From the NCBI GenBank assembly GCA_046350375.1, contig JAXMAO010000002.1:1-64000 (forward strand): a stretch of 64,000 bases of DNA, given 5' to 3'. The translations under genes and the position numbers were made by a program. This stretch comes from JAXMAO01 sp046350375. GTDB taxonomy: Bacteria; Planctomycetota; Phycisphaerae; UBA1845; UTPLA1. Shown here piece after piece: positions 23,753-31,667 of the stretch; position 1 is the first letter of the stretch; the number at the start of each line of letters is the position of its first letter. The notes below the pieces were generated by a model. It did no database searches and was not told the origin of the DNA. It saw only the letters and a list, made by a program, of their open reading frames with translations.

Positions 23753-26068
23753 TCACTTGCCAGCCGGCGACAGACCATCGAGCCAGCCTTGCAGTTGGAC
23801 AACCATCGGCTTGGCGCCAATCTTGATGTACAGGTCGCGCGACAGCGTCCACAGCCGCCGGGCCTCGGCGATCTGGCCGCGCTTTTCGGCGATCGCGCCG
23901 AGGTTGCCGTAGTCGGCGGCCACGCCCTCCAGCCGGCCGAGCTTCTCCTCAATCTCCAGCGCCTTGCGGTGCATGGCCTCGGCCTGGTCGAGCTCGCCGC
24001 GGGTCCGGTAGATCAGGCCGAGGTTGCCGTAGTTGTCGGCCATGCCCTCCAGGCGGCCGAGCTTCTCGTTGATCGACAGCGCCTTGCGGTGCATGGCCTC
24101 GGCCGGGTCGAGCTCGCCGCGGGTCCGGTAGATCAGGCCGAGGTTGCCGTACTGGTTGGCCATGCCCTCCAGCCGGCCGAGCTTCTCGTTGATCGCCAGC
24201 GCCTTGCGGTGCATGGCCTCGGCCGGGTCGAGCTCGCCGCGGGTCCGGTAGATCAGGCCGAGGTTGCCGTAGTTGTCGGCCATGCCCTCCAGGCGGCCGA
24301 GCTTCTCCTCAATCTCCAGAGACTTGCGGTGCATGGCCTCGGCCGGGTCGAGGTCGCCGCGGGTCTGGTAGATCAGGCCGAGGTTGCCGTACTGGGCGGC
24401 CATGCCCTCCAGCCGGCCGAGCTTTTCGTTGATCTCCAGCGCCTTGCGGTGCATGGCCTCGGCCTGGTCGAGCTCGCCGCGGGTCCGGTAGATCAGGCCG
24501 AGGTTGCCGTAGTCGGCGGCCATGCCCTCCAGGCGGCCGAGCTTCTCGTTGATCGCCAGCGCCTTGCGGTGCATGGCCTCGGCCGGGTCGAGCTCGCCGC
24601 GGGTCCGGTAGATCAGGCCGAGGTTGCCGTACTGGTTGGCCATGCCCTCCAGCCGGCCGAGCTTCTCGTTGATCGCCAGCGCCTTGCGGTGCATGGCCTC
24701 GGCCGGGTCGAGCTCGCCGCGGGTCCGGTAGATCAGGCCGAGGTTGCCGTACTGGTTGGCCATGCCCTCCAGGCGGCCGAGCAGCTCCTCGATCGCCAGC
24801 GACTTGCGGTGCATGGCCTCGGCCGGGTCGAGCTCGCCGCGGGTCCGGTAGATCAGGCCGAGGTTGCCGTAGGCAATGGCCTGCCACGACTCGTCGTCGG
24901 CCGACAGCTCCAGCACCCGCCGATAGGCCGATTCGGCCTCCGGCAGCCGCCCGCGAAGTTTATGAATGTGCCCCAGGCTGTTGATCGCGTCGCGGTCGTT
25001 GGGATCCGCCGCCAGCAGAATCCGAAGCGAACCTTCGGCCTCGTCAATCTCGCCGGTCAGGAAGGCGAAATCGGCGATGTAGCGATGGACGGTGAGAACG
25101 TCTGCCTGCGGTTTGGCGATGAGGGCCTGCAACCCGGAGACGACGGCCGATGGGCCCTGTTCTCGCAACCGCTCGACGAGGCCCGGCACCTTCGCGGCCA
25201 GCAGAACCGCCTGCGCGGCCCGTTCGGCGGCCTGCCGGGCATCGCGCTCGGCGGCCAGGCGCTCGCCGTACTTCTGCTCGAACCTGGCCTCGAGCTGGCG
25301 CTCCTTCTCCGCATCGGACAGTCGTTGATTGTCCAGAATTTCGGCGAGCATCTCGCCGATGGGGCGCTCAGACTTCAACAGGCGAGCGAGTTGGTCGCGC
25401 GTCAGGTCCCCGTCGGCCTGAACGATCGCGCGAGTTTCGGCGCCCTCGTCGCGAACGGTCTCCTTGAGACCGTCGAGCTTGCGGTTCATCAGGCGGAGTT
25501 CGGCCTTGAACTCGGCGACATCGGCCCGCAGTCGCTTGGCCGTCTCGGGCAGGGCGGCCACGCAAGGCTTGATCTGATCGAAGCGGTCCAGCAGCAGGTC
25601 GCGCAGCGCGTCGAGCTGCTCGCCGTGCGCGGCGAAGTGATCGCGGAGACGCTGGTCGAAGCCGTCTGAATGGCCGGCGACGACACCGCCGAGCCCGGCG
25701 ACCGCCTGGTCGAGGGCGGTGAAGCGCCGGTGCATCTCCGGGAAATTGACGCTGGTGACCTGGTAGCCGAGGTCTGCAAGGCTGCGCTGCGTGTCCTTCG
25801 AACGCTTGCGAAGGAGTTTGAGCGCGGCGCGAGTGGAAGTGTCGTTGTCCTCGCCAGGCTGGCACGGCTGGGCGCGCTTCAGGCCGATGTAGCCGGCGAT
25901 GCAGGTCAGCGCCACGCCGACCGGCAGAGCGACGCCCATCGATGCGCCGGCCGCGGCCGCGGCGGCGGGCGCGAGCGCCTTGGTCAGCGCCTCCCAGAGG
26001 CCGGACGCGGCCAGGTTGGGCAGAAGCTGCTTGATGCAGTCGAGCGTACGGTTGCCGAGCTTCGCCAC
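23753..26068 (-). CDS. Membrane-anchored TPR-repeat protein (kinesin-light-chain-like repeats)
   Basis: A 771-residue protein. A GTG at 26068 is preferred as start because GGAGG (26079-26083, minus strand) lies 10 bases upstream; the frame upstream is low-complexity. The N-terminus has one hydrophobic segment (GVALPVGVALTCIAGYIGL, about residues 40-58), then a long helical, probably coiled-coil region (about 90-370). A TPR tract follows, with eight almost identical 40-residue units (YGNLGLIYRTRGELD...LGRLEGMA) and a degenerate ninth. This TPR type forms a protein-binding superhelix. No enzyme motif is seen; a scaffold or sensor role is inferred. Confidence 0.85.
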   Translation of the reverse strand: MAKLGNRTLDCIKQLLPNLAASGLWEALTKALAPAAAAAAGASMGVALPVGVALTCIAGYIGLKRAQPCQPGEDNDTSTRAALKLLRKRSKDTQRSLADLGYQVTSVNFPEMHRRFTALDQAVAGLGGVVAGHSDGFDQRLRDHFAAHGEQLDALRDLLLDRFDQIKPCVAALPETAKRLRADVAEFKAELRLMNRKLDGLKETVRDEGAETRAIVQADGDLTRDQLARLLKSERPIGEMLAEILDNQRLSDAEKERQLEARFEQKYGERLAAERDARQAAERAAQAVLLAAKVPGLVERLREQGPSAVVSGLQALIAKPQADVLTVHRYIADFAFLTGEIDEAEGSLRILLAADPNDRDAINSLGHIHKLRGRLPEAESAYRRVLELSADDESWQAIAYGNLGLIYRTRGELDPAEAMHRKSLAIEELLGRLEGMANQYGNLGLIYRTRGELDPAEAMHRKALAINEKLGRLEGMANQYGNLGLIYRTRGELDPAEAMHRKALAINEKLGRLEGMAADYGNLGLIYRTRGELDQAEAMHRKALEINEKLGRLEGMAAQYGNLGLIYQTRGDLDPAEAMHRKSLEIEEKLGRLEGMADNYGNLGLIYRTRGELDPAEAMHRKALAINEKLGRLEGMANQYGNLGLIYRTRGELDPAEAMHRKALSINEKLGRLEGMADNYGNLGLIYRTRGELDQAEAMHRKALEIEEKLGRLEGVAADYGNLGAIAEKRGQIAEARRLWTLSRDLYIKIGAKPMVVQLQGWLDGLSPAGK
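23921..24880 (-). repeat. Eight-copy 120-bp coding tandem repeat
   Basis: Units of exactly 120 bp (40 codons) starting at about 23941, 24061, 24181 and so on to 24781 differ at only a few positions each, mostly at the codons for Asn/Glu and at unit ends. The high DNA identity points to recent expansion or gene conversion, and copy number is likely to vary between strains or be mis-assembled. Confidence 0.9.
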
Positions 26069-26329
26069 CGGACTTGGGCCTCCGGGCGGAATTGTAGCCG
26101 GGACGGTCGGGATTCGGGATGTCGGACGCGCGATCGCACACGCCCGCATGCCCGCACCCGTCCGCCCGCGCGGCGAAACGCGCCCGCGCCGCGCGCCACC
26201 GCGCCCACCGGGCATCTCTGGCCACCCAGGCCGACCGAATCCCCGCTTCCCGATTCCCGACCCAGGCTCCGCGCCGTGCCCGCGCGGCGGTACAATGGCC
26301 ACCTTCGGACGCCCGAAGCGGAGGAAGCC

Positions 26330-27517
26330 ATGCTGGTCCCCATCGTTCTGCTCAGCACCGTTTTTGGCGGCACGCCCGCCCCGTTGCTCGCCAGGCTCGA
26401 GCTTCAATCCGACGCGCGATTCCTCCTGCCGTCGCCGATGCCCGCCCAGGTCGAGCTCTCACCGACGCCGCCCAACGAGGCCACGGGCGCCGCCCCGGGC
26501 GCCCTCTGGGGTCGCATTCCGTTCGGCGTCGACGACGGGCCCGGCCTGCTGGTCGCCATCGACGACGCGGCCGGCACCTGTCGCATCGACCTCAATCGCA
26601 ACAGCAACCTCGCCGACGATCCGCCCGTCGAATGGAAGCTTCTCGACGACGGCTCCCCCTCGAAGCGCTGGGAAGGCACCTGGAAACTCCCGCTGCCGCG
26701 CCCCAAGGCCGACGCCGGCGTCGTCGTCTATCACTATCACCCCGAAGCCGCCAAGGTCCGCGGCCTGTCGGCCAACGTCCTGTTCTGCTATCGCGACCAC
26801 TGCCTCCGCGGCTCGGTCCGCATGGACAACCGCGACCTGCTCCTGGTCGTCAGCGACGAGGAGACCCGCGGCGACTTCCGCTATCCGCGCGGCCGATCCA
26901 ACCGCATTCGCTTCGGCCTCGACCTCGACGGCAACGGCCAGCTCGACCCGACCAGCGAGTGGTTCGACGCCGCCGGCTCGGCACCCGCCGTCGGCACGCA
27001 GCAGGTCAAGCTCATCAGCGTCAAACCCGACGAGGGTACGGCGGAATTGCTGGTGGCCCCGCCCGGCACGCGCCTGGCCGTGCCGTTCGCCGGCACCGAC
27101 ACCGACGGCAAGCCGATCCGCTTTCCGGAGGATTTCAAGGACCGGCTGGTCTTGGTGGATTTCTGGGGTTCGTATTGTCCACATTGCAAGCGCGAACTCC
27201 CGAACCTGATCGAGCTCAGCAGGAAGTTCGGCGGCCGCGCCGACTTCGCCATCGTCGGCATCAGCGTCGACACCCCCGGCGCCAAGGAACAGTTGCTCAA
27301 CCTCATCAAGGAACAGAACATCGGCTGGCGCAATCTCTTCGACGGCCAGAGCTGGCAGACCCCCGCCGTCAAGGCCTACGGCGTCAGCAGCGTGCCGCGA
27401 CCCGTGCTCATCGACACGCGCACCATGACCATCGTCGCCGACGGCGGCGAACTGCGCGGCCCGAACCTGATTCAAACGGTCCAGAATAAACTCGAAGCCC
27501 GCGCCGGCTCGAAGTAG
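26330..27517 (+). CDS. TlpA-like thioredoxin-fold protein
   Basis: A 395-residue predicted exported protein with a short N-terminal hydrophobic segment. The first 250 residues form a beta-rich domain without a recognised name, including two DLDGNGQLD-type Ca-binding-like turns. The C-terminal domain (about 260-395) is a TlpA/ResA redoxin: VLVDFWGSYCPHCKRELP with the CPHC redox pair, FAIVGISVDTPGAKEQL, and cis-Pro in SSVPRPVLID. It should reduce or shuffle disulfides outside the cytoplasm. GGAGG (26320-26324) lies 5 bases before the ATG, and TACAAT at 26291-26296 may be its -10 box. Confidence 0.85.
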   Translation: MLVPIVLLSTVFGGTPAPLLARLELQSDARFLLPSPMPAQVELSPTPPNEATGAAPGALWGRIPFGVDDGPGLLVAIDDAAGTCRIDLNRNSNLADDPPVEWKLLDDGSPSKRWEGTWKLPLPRPKADAGVVVYHYHPEAAKVRGLSANVLFCYRDHCLRGSVRMDNRDLLLVVSDEETRGDFRYPRGRSNRIRFGLDLDGNGQLDPTSEWFDAAGSAPAVGTQQVKLISVKPDEGTAELLVAPPGTRLAVPFAGTDTDGKPIRFPEDFKDRLVLVDFWGSYCPHCKRELPNLIELSRKFGGRADFAIVGISVDTPGAKEQLLNLIKEQNIGWRNLFDGQSWQTPAVKAYGVSSVPRPVLIDTRTMTIVADGGELRGPNLIQTVQNKLEARAGSK

Positions 27518-27712
27518 TGCCCGCCGGACCGCGGCCTGGCCCGCGTCGCGCCCATGCCGGCACTCTGTCCGCGCATCTTCGTCACGCGCTTCGAGATCAA
27601 CCTATTCACATCCATGCGACGCGGGGAACGCTGCGCAACTGCCTGAAAAAAATGATGTTATGGATAATGGCAAGAATTGCCCGCAATTTCGATACATCCG
27701 GCATAAACGTCA

Positions 27713-27741
27713 TTGCAACACGACATTTGCGCTCATACACT
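27713..27741 (+). promoter_or_regulatory. Candidate promoter in the 27.5-27.9 kb gap
   Basis: TTGCAA (27713-27718) and TACACT (27736-27741) are 17 bases apart, within an AT-rich island (about 27640-27745) in otherwise GC-rich DNA. No ORF with an SD follows; a terminator hairpin does, about 50 bases on. Confidence 0.4.
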
Positions 27742-27747
27742 CGGCTC

Positions 27748-27825
27748 GGTCCTGCGGGACCCTGGATTTGGCTTCTTTCCCCTCCGGAAAGCACCCGACG
27801 CCGAGTGCGGCGGGTGTTTTCTTTT
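27748..27825 (+). ncRNA. Candidate small structured RNA, about 75 nt
   Basis: Between a promoter-like pair and a terminator the sequence can fold into three hairpins: GGTCC-TGCG-GGACC (about 27758-27771), TTTCC...GGAAA (about 27776-27790), and the terminator stem at 27792-27816. I do not recognise a known RNA family. The remainder of the gap (27518-27712 and 27826-27911) shows nothing else. Confidence 0.35.
27792..27820 (+). terminator. Rho-independent terminator
   Basis: CACCCGACGC-CGAGT-GCGGCGGGTG forms a 10-bp stem with one mismatch and is followed at once by TTTTCTTTTCTC. This is a textbook intrinsic terminator on the plus strand, ending either the candidate small RNA or read-through from the TlpA-like gene 275 bp upstream. 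Confidence 0.75.
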
Positions 27826-27911
27826 CTCGATTTCGAGATGTGCGGCGGCGAATTGGCGCGCGGCCTGTGTGCGGTGCGCCGCGCGGCCGTGTGCGGTGGC
27901 GCAGTCGCCGA

Positions 27912-28181
27912 TCAATGGCGAATTTCGAACGCCGCGAAGCCGCCCGACGCCGGAACGCTCGGCGATTCGTGCACGTCACGAATGTAGCCGGCGAACTCGC
28001 GCCGCACGGTCGCCAGAAACTGCGTCAGCGCCGACTCGACGCCTTCGACCACGACTTCCACGCGGCCGTCGGGCAGGTTGCGGACGTAGCCGGCGACCGG
28101 GAAGGAACGTGCCAGCGCGGCGGTCGTGGCCCGAAAGCCCACGCCCTGCACGCGACCGGCAAACAAGATACAGCGACGCAT
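27912..28181 (-). CDS. Acylphosphatase
   Basis: An 89-residue protein hydrolysing carboxyl-phosphate bonds. The family signature is GRVQGVGFRATTAALAR, with the catalytic Arg in VGFR, and the second conserved block is VAGYVRNLPDGRVEVVVEG, which holds the catalytic Asn. The ATG at 28181 has GGAGG (28190-28194, minus strand) 8 bases upstream. It is divergent from the small basic protein gene. Confidence 0.94.
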   Translation of the reverse strand: MRRCILFAGRVQGVGFRATTAALARSFPVAGYVRNLPDGRVEVVVEGVESALTQFLATVRREFAGYIRDVHESPSVPASGGFAAFEIRH

Positions 28182-28288
28182 TCTTGAACCCTCCATCCTG
28201 CGCCTCCCTTCAGACCGTTGAAGAGCGCCCGCTGGCGGGTGTATGCTCGCCGGTTTGAGACAACCGATCGATTGAAAGGACCCCACGC

Positions 28289-28387
28289 ATGTACAAGAAG
28301 AAACGCAACGCCGTCAAGAAACATCGCAAGCGCCAGGCACGCCTGAAGCGGATCCGCAAGACCCGCCGCAAGGCGGCCGCCAAGTAA
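28289..28387 (+). CDS. Tiny very basic protein, 32 residues (possible ribosome-associated)
   Basis: The product starts MYKKKRNAVKKHRKRQARLK and continues with RIRKTRRKAAAK; well over half of its residues are Lys or Arg. AAGGA lies about 9 bases before the ATG. Size and composition resemble small ribosomal proteins of the bS22/COX24 (AURKAIP1-like) type, which share a KKHRK core, but that relation is only a resemblance. It is expected to bind RNA. Confidence 0.7.
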   Translation: MYKKKRNAVKKHRKRQARLKRIRKTRRKAAAK

Positions 28388-28445
28388 TCCACGATCGGGC
28401 CGAATGCTGCCTCGGCAGCCGCGCTCATCGGCGCGGCCCCGAGTT

Positions 28446-28464
28446 CACGGGCTGAAAGCCCGTG
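28446..28464 (+). repeat. Short palindromic repeat CACGGGCTGAAAGCCCGTG
   Basis: A perfect 8-bp inverted repeat around TGA; the second copy of the unit is at 16347-16365. It lies between the convergent small basic protein gene and hsp20, where it may terminate transcription from both sides. Confidence 0.65.
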
Positions 28465-28483
28465 CCACCCCGGTCATCCGCGG

Positions 28484-28948
28484 TCAGCCGGCGTCACGCG
28501 ACTCGACGCGCACCGTCCGCGGCTGGGCCGCGTCGATCTTGGCGATCTCAACCTCCAGCACGCCGTTGCGGCAGGCCGCGCCCACGCGATCTGCGTTCAC
28601 CGCCACCGGCAGCTCAATCGTCCGGCAGAAAGAGCCGTAGCGACACTCGCTGCGCAGCCGCCGGCCCGCGTTTCCGCCGGGCAGCGGCGCCGCCTTGGTG
28701 CCCTTGATCGTCACCACGCGCTCGAGCACCGAGACCTCGACATCGCTCGCCGACATTCCGGGCACCTCGGCGCGAATCAGGAACCGGCCGGGCTCCTCGA
28801 TCACGTCCATGGACGGAGCCCAGTCCATGCCGTCCAGCGGGCGGGTCGACAGCCCGCCGTGCCAGAGCCGCTCGACCAGCCGATCGAACTCGCCTTGCAG
28901 GTCGCGCAACGAAAACGATCCTTCGCCGAAGAACTGGTTGGGTTTCAC
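28484..28948 (-). CDS. Hsp20 / alpha-crystallin small heat shock protein
   Basis: A 154-residue ATP-independent holdase chaperone. The alpha-crystallin domain runs from about residue 45 (WAPSMDVIEEPGRFLIRAEVPGM) through YGSFCRTIELP to the conserved GVLEVEIAK; the usual C-terminal I-x-I is not obvious. It begins with GTG at 28948, whose GTGA overlaps the stop of the DUF4846 gene, and GGAGG sits 6 bases upstream. Translational coupling to that gene is likely. Confidence 0.92.
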   Translation of the reverse strand: MKPNQFFGEGSFSLRDLQGEFDRLVERLWHGGLSTRPLDGMDWAPSMDVIEEPGRFLIRAEVPGMSASDVEVSVLERVVTIKGTKAAPLPGGNAGRRLRSECRYGSFCRTIELPVAVNADRVGAACRNGVLEVEIAKIDAAQPRTVRVESRDAG

Positions 28949-29973
28949 GGTTCGCCTCCCGCGGTCGAGTCCGACGCGGCGCCCGCCTCGGCGGGCCAGC
29001 GCCGCAGGTGCTTCATCGACATCGTGCCATAGCCGGGCACCGCCAGCGCCGAGCCGGCCCGCAATTCGTACCAGTCGACGCCCGGCTGGGAACGGACAAC
29101 ATGAAACGTCTGCGCCGGCGTGCCGCCCTGCCCCAACAATACGCAGACGCCGCCCGCGCTGTTCGTGGCCGCGTCCAGCACCAGCACCACGTGGCCCGGG
29201 CGGCCGGGAACGGCGAACAGGTCGCCGGGCTGGATCGAATCGTCGCGGACGGGCACCGTGTCGGCGATCAGGCTGTAGACGCTGCTGTATCGGAAGAGCG
29301 TCTCCATGTAGCCGGCATACGAGACGCGCGGATCGTCGGCCTTGGTGGCGCGGGCCCAGTCGACCGACCGGCCGGAGACGATCGGGCGCTGACCCGAGTC
29401 CCAGCGCGCGAAGGGGAAGAACTGTCCGTTGGTGAATCGGAAGTTGGCCGAGCGCCAGGCGCCGCTGCCCCAGAGATACTCCGCGCGCAGTCGCAGCACG
29501 ATGTTGGCGGCATTGAGCAGATTCGAGTTGCCCGGCTGAAGGTCGACCACGGCCGCCAGCTGCGCGGCAGTTCCGGGCATGACCACTTTGCGCCCGCCGG
29601 AGACGACCGGCGTTCCGGCCGGCTTGACCGGCAGGTGACGCAGCCAGTCGGCAAAGCTGTTGCGCTCGACGCGCACGCGCACGAAGCCGGGCGGCGGAGC
29701 GAGTCGATCGGCCAGCGGCACAAAGCTCTTGGCGGCGGCGCGCGGGAGCCAGCCATACTGCCGGGCGCGTTCGGCGTCTGACAGGGCGGGTTCGACGACG
29801 ACGGGCGCCGGCGACGCGACCTCGCTCGATTCGGCCGGCTGCGGCGCCTGGCGCGGCTTGGCGATCATGACGGCGACGAGCAGCGCAGCGACGAAGAGCC
29901 ACGCCACGGGGTGGCCTGGGAAGAGCTCGTGCCAGCGGCGTCCGAGCGGAGCAGGCTCCATCATCGGCATCAT
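28945..29973 (-). CDS. DUF4846-family exported or membrane-anchored protein
   Basis: A 342-residue protein with one N-terminal membrane span (about residues 23-40) and a periplasmic domain. The stretches GFVRVRVERNSFADWLRHLPV, NAANIVLRLRAEYLW and PGDLFAVPGRPGHVVLVLD match what I recall of DUF4846, whose biochemical role is unknown. The last stretch, with its conserved GHV, is reminiscent of NlpC/P60-like folds, but I do not claim peptidase activity. It shares a 4-base overlap with hsp20 downstream. Confidence 0.75.
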   Translation of the reverse strand: MMPMMEPAPLGRRWHELFPGHPVAWLFVAALLVAVMIAKPRQAPQPAESSEVASPAPVVVEPALSDAERARQYGWLPRAAAKSFVPLADRLAPPPGFVRVRVERNSFADWLRHLPVKPAGTPVVSGGRKVVMPGTAAQLAAVVDLQPGNSNLLNAANIVLRLRAEYLWGSGAWRSANFRFTNGQFFPFARWDSGQRPIVSGRSVDWARATKADDPRVSYAGYMETLFRYSSVYSLIADTVPVRDDSIQPGDLFAVPGRPGHVVLVLDAATNSAGGVCVLLGQGGTPAQTFHVVRSQPGVDWYELRAGSALAVPGYGTMSMKHLRRWPAEAGAASDSTAGGEP

Positions 29974-30055
29974 TCCGAAAGTGTACGAAACCGCGGCGGC
30001 CCCGCCAACACCGGTTATCGGAACACACAGGCCACTTCGTCACGAATTCGGGGCG

Positions 30056-30913
30056 CTACTCGCCGCGGGCCTGCTGCGGGGGCGGCGGAGGCGCGGGATC
30101 GCCGGCGGCGGGAGCCGCGACGGACGCGATGATCGGCGACGCGCCCGGCGGCGCGGTGACGGTGGCGTCCTTCGTGCCGGAGCGAGCCAGGGCGAGCCGC
30201 TGCAACTGGGCGAGCGCTTCCTTCGACGAAGGATTGAGCGCCAGGCTGTGGCGGAACGCCTCCTCGGCGGCGGCGTAGCGCTTGTCGGTCGCCAGGATCA
30301 GCCCGAGGTTGTAATACGCGGCGTCGCGCGGCACGACCTTTTCAAACTCGGCGACGGCCTCGGTCGAGCGGCCGGTCTGCGCCAGCACCGCGCCCAGGTT
30401 CATGTGGGCGCGCTGATAGTCGGGCTTTAGGGCGAGCGCGTGGCGGAAGGAGGTCTCGGCGTCTGCGAGACGGCCGGTGAGGACGTAGGAGAAGCCGAGG
30501 TTGTTGTGGAGCGTGGCGCGGTTGGGGTCGATCTCGATGGCGCGGGCGAAGGCGCGGATGGCCTCTTCGAAGCGGCGCATGCGGTTGCAGGCGACGCCGA
30601 GGCGCGCGAGCGCGTCAACGTTTTGCGGGTCTTCGGCGAGCGCCTGCTGGTACTGCTCGATCGCGCCGGCGAAGTTGCCTTCCGATTCGAGCATCTGCGC
30701 GGCCGAAATGCGGGTCTGCGGCAGCAGCTTGGGCGGCGGGGCATCGACGGTGGGATGGGCAGCATCGCCGCGGGCCTGGGCGCCGGGCGGAGTGCTGACC
30801 GCGGGGGCGGGCCTGGAGCGCGCCTTGAATCGTTCGAGAAAACCGCCCGGTCCGCAGCCGGCCAGCAGCAGCGGCAGCAGCGCGATCATCGGCACGTTTC
30901 GGGCGCGGGTCAT
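30056..30913 (-). CDS. TPR-repeat lipoprotein
   Basis: A 285-residue lipoprotein with signal peptide and lipobox LLLAGC, a Pro-rich spacer, then about five TPR units from residue 85 (GNFAGAIEQYQQALAEDPQN, RRFEEAIRAFARAIEIDPNR, GRLADAETSFRHALALKPDY and others). It ends in a Pro/Ala tail. It probably scaffolds a complex at the membrane. Its ATG overlaps the stop of the upstream lipoprotein gene (ATGA), so the pair is co-translated. Confidence 0.88.
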   Translation of the reverse strand: MTRARNVPMIALLPLLLAGCGPGGFLERFKARSRPAPAVSTPPGAQARGDAAHPTVDAPPPKLLPQTRISAAQMLESEGNFAGAIEQYQQALAEDPQNVDALARLGVACNRMRRFEEAIRAFARAIEIDPNRATLHNNLGFSYVLTGRLADAETSFRHALALKPDYQRAHMNLGAVLAQTGRSTEAVAEFEKVVPRDAAYYNLGLILATDKRYAAAEEAFRHSLALNPSSKEALAQLQRLALARSGTKDATVTAPPGASPIIASVAAPAAGDPAPPPPPQQARGE

Positions 30914-31508
30914 TCGTTGGACCCCGAAGAGCCGCCGGACGGCGAGTCCTGTCCGCCGCCCGAGCCGCCACCGCCACTGCCCGAGCCGGACCCCGAGCCG
31001 GAGCCTGTCGAGCCGCCGGAGCCATATTGCGTGCGCTTGGGCGGCTTGAGCATGGCCTTGCGGCGCTCGATGGACTCGACCGCCTCCATGCCGCGACCCT
31101 GTGACTGACCGAGGCGGACCTCGATGCGCTTGCCATCGGGGACGGTGTCGGCGAGGACCTGCCGAGCGCTGATGCCGCGCGAGCAAGCGCGTCGTCGTCG
31201 ATCAGGGTGTCGTAGTGGAGCGTGCCGCCGCGGGTGGAGAGCAGCTCGGCGTGCCGCTGCAGACGGGCGACGCCTGTGCCGCTGGGTTCGGCGGAATGGG
31301 GGATGAAGTGCAGGTCGGTGATGCTCATGTCGGCCAGCAGGGCCTGGTCGGTCATGGCGTTGTAGTAGTCGGCGGAGGGGGGCGGCTGGTCTTCGGCGCC
31401 CTGGGGCGGGGCGTTGAGGCGCACGGGCTTGGAGCAGCCGCACGGCGCCGCCAGCGCCGTCGCCAGCAGCCACGGCCCGCACGCACGAGTGAAATGGTTC
31501 TTGAACAT
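30910..31508 (-). CDS. Lipoprotein with Gly/Ser-rich tail (apparent frameshift), function unknown
   Basis: I do not recognise the family. The first frame from 31508 gives a signal peptide with a CGC lipobox-like site and a domain with DYYNAMTDQALLADMSITDLHFIPHS, resembling the OmpA-linker region of outer-membrane lipoproteins. Near 31,155-31,175 the frame breaks; the next frame continues with VLADTVPDGKRIEVRLGQSQGRG and ends in a long Gly/Ser tract. One single-base indel restores a protein of about 200 residues. It overlaps the TPR lipoprotein start, suggesting a joint envelope role. Confidence 0.65.
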
Positions 31509-31667
31509 GGTTGCTGCGCGGAATCGCCCCCGGCCACGGCGCGGCCGGACCGCTGGTGTGATATCGGCCAATGGAGCGGGCGCGGCTCGACCGGAAATGG
31601 GGGACGGGTCGTGCTATAGTGTGGCCACTGCGGCCGAAATCGCCCGACAGTCACCCGGAGATGCCCG

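Noticed and set aside
23921..24880. 120-bp periodic repeats considered as a CRISPR-like or non-coding array
   Set aside because: The period is a whole number of codons, the frame is open throughout and the units encode TPR motifs.
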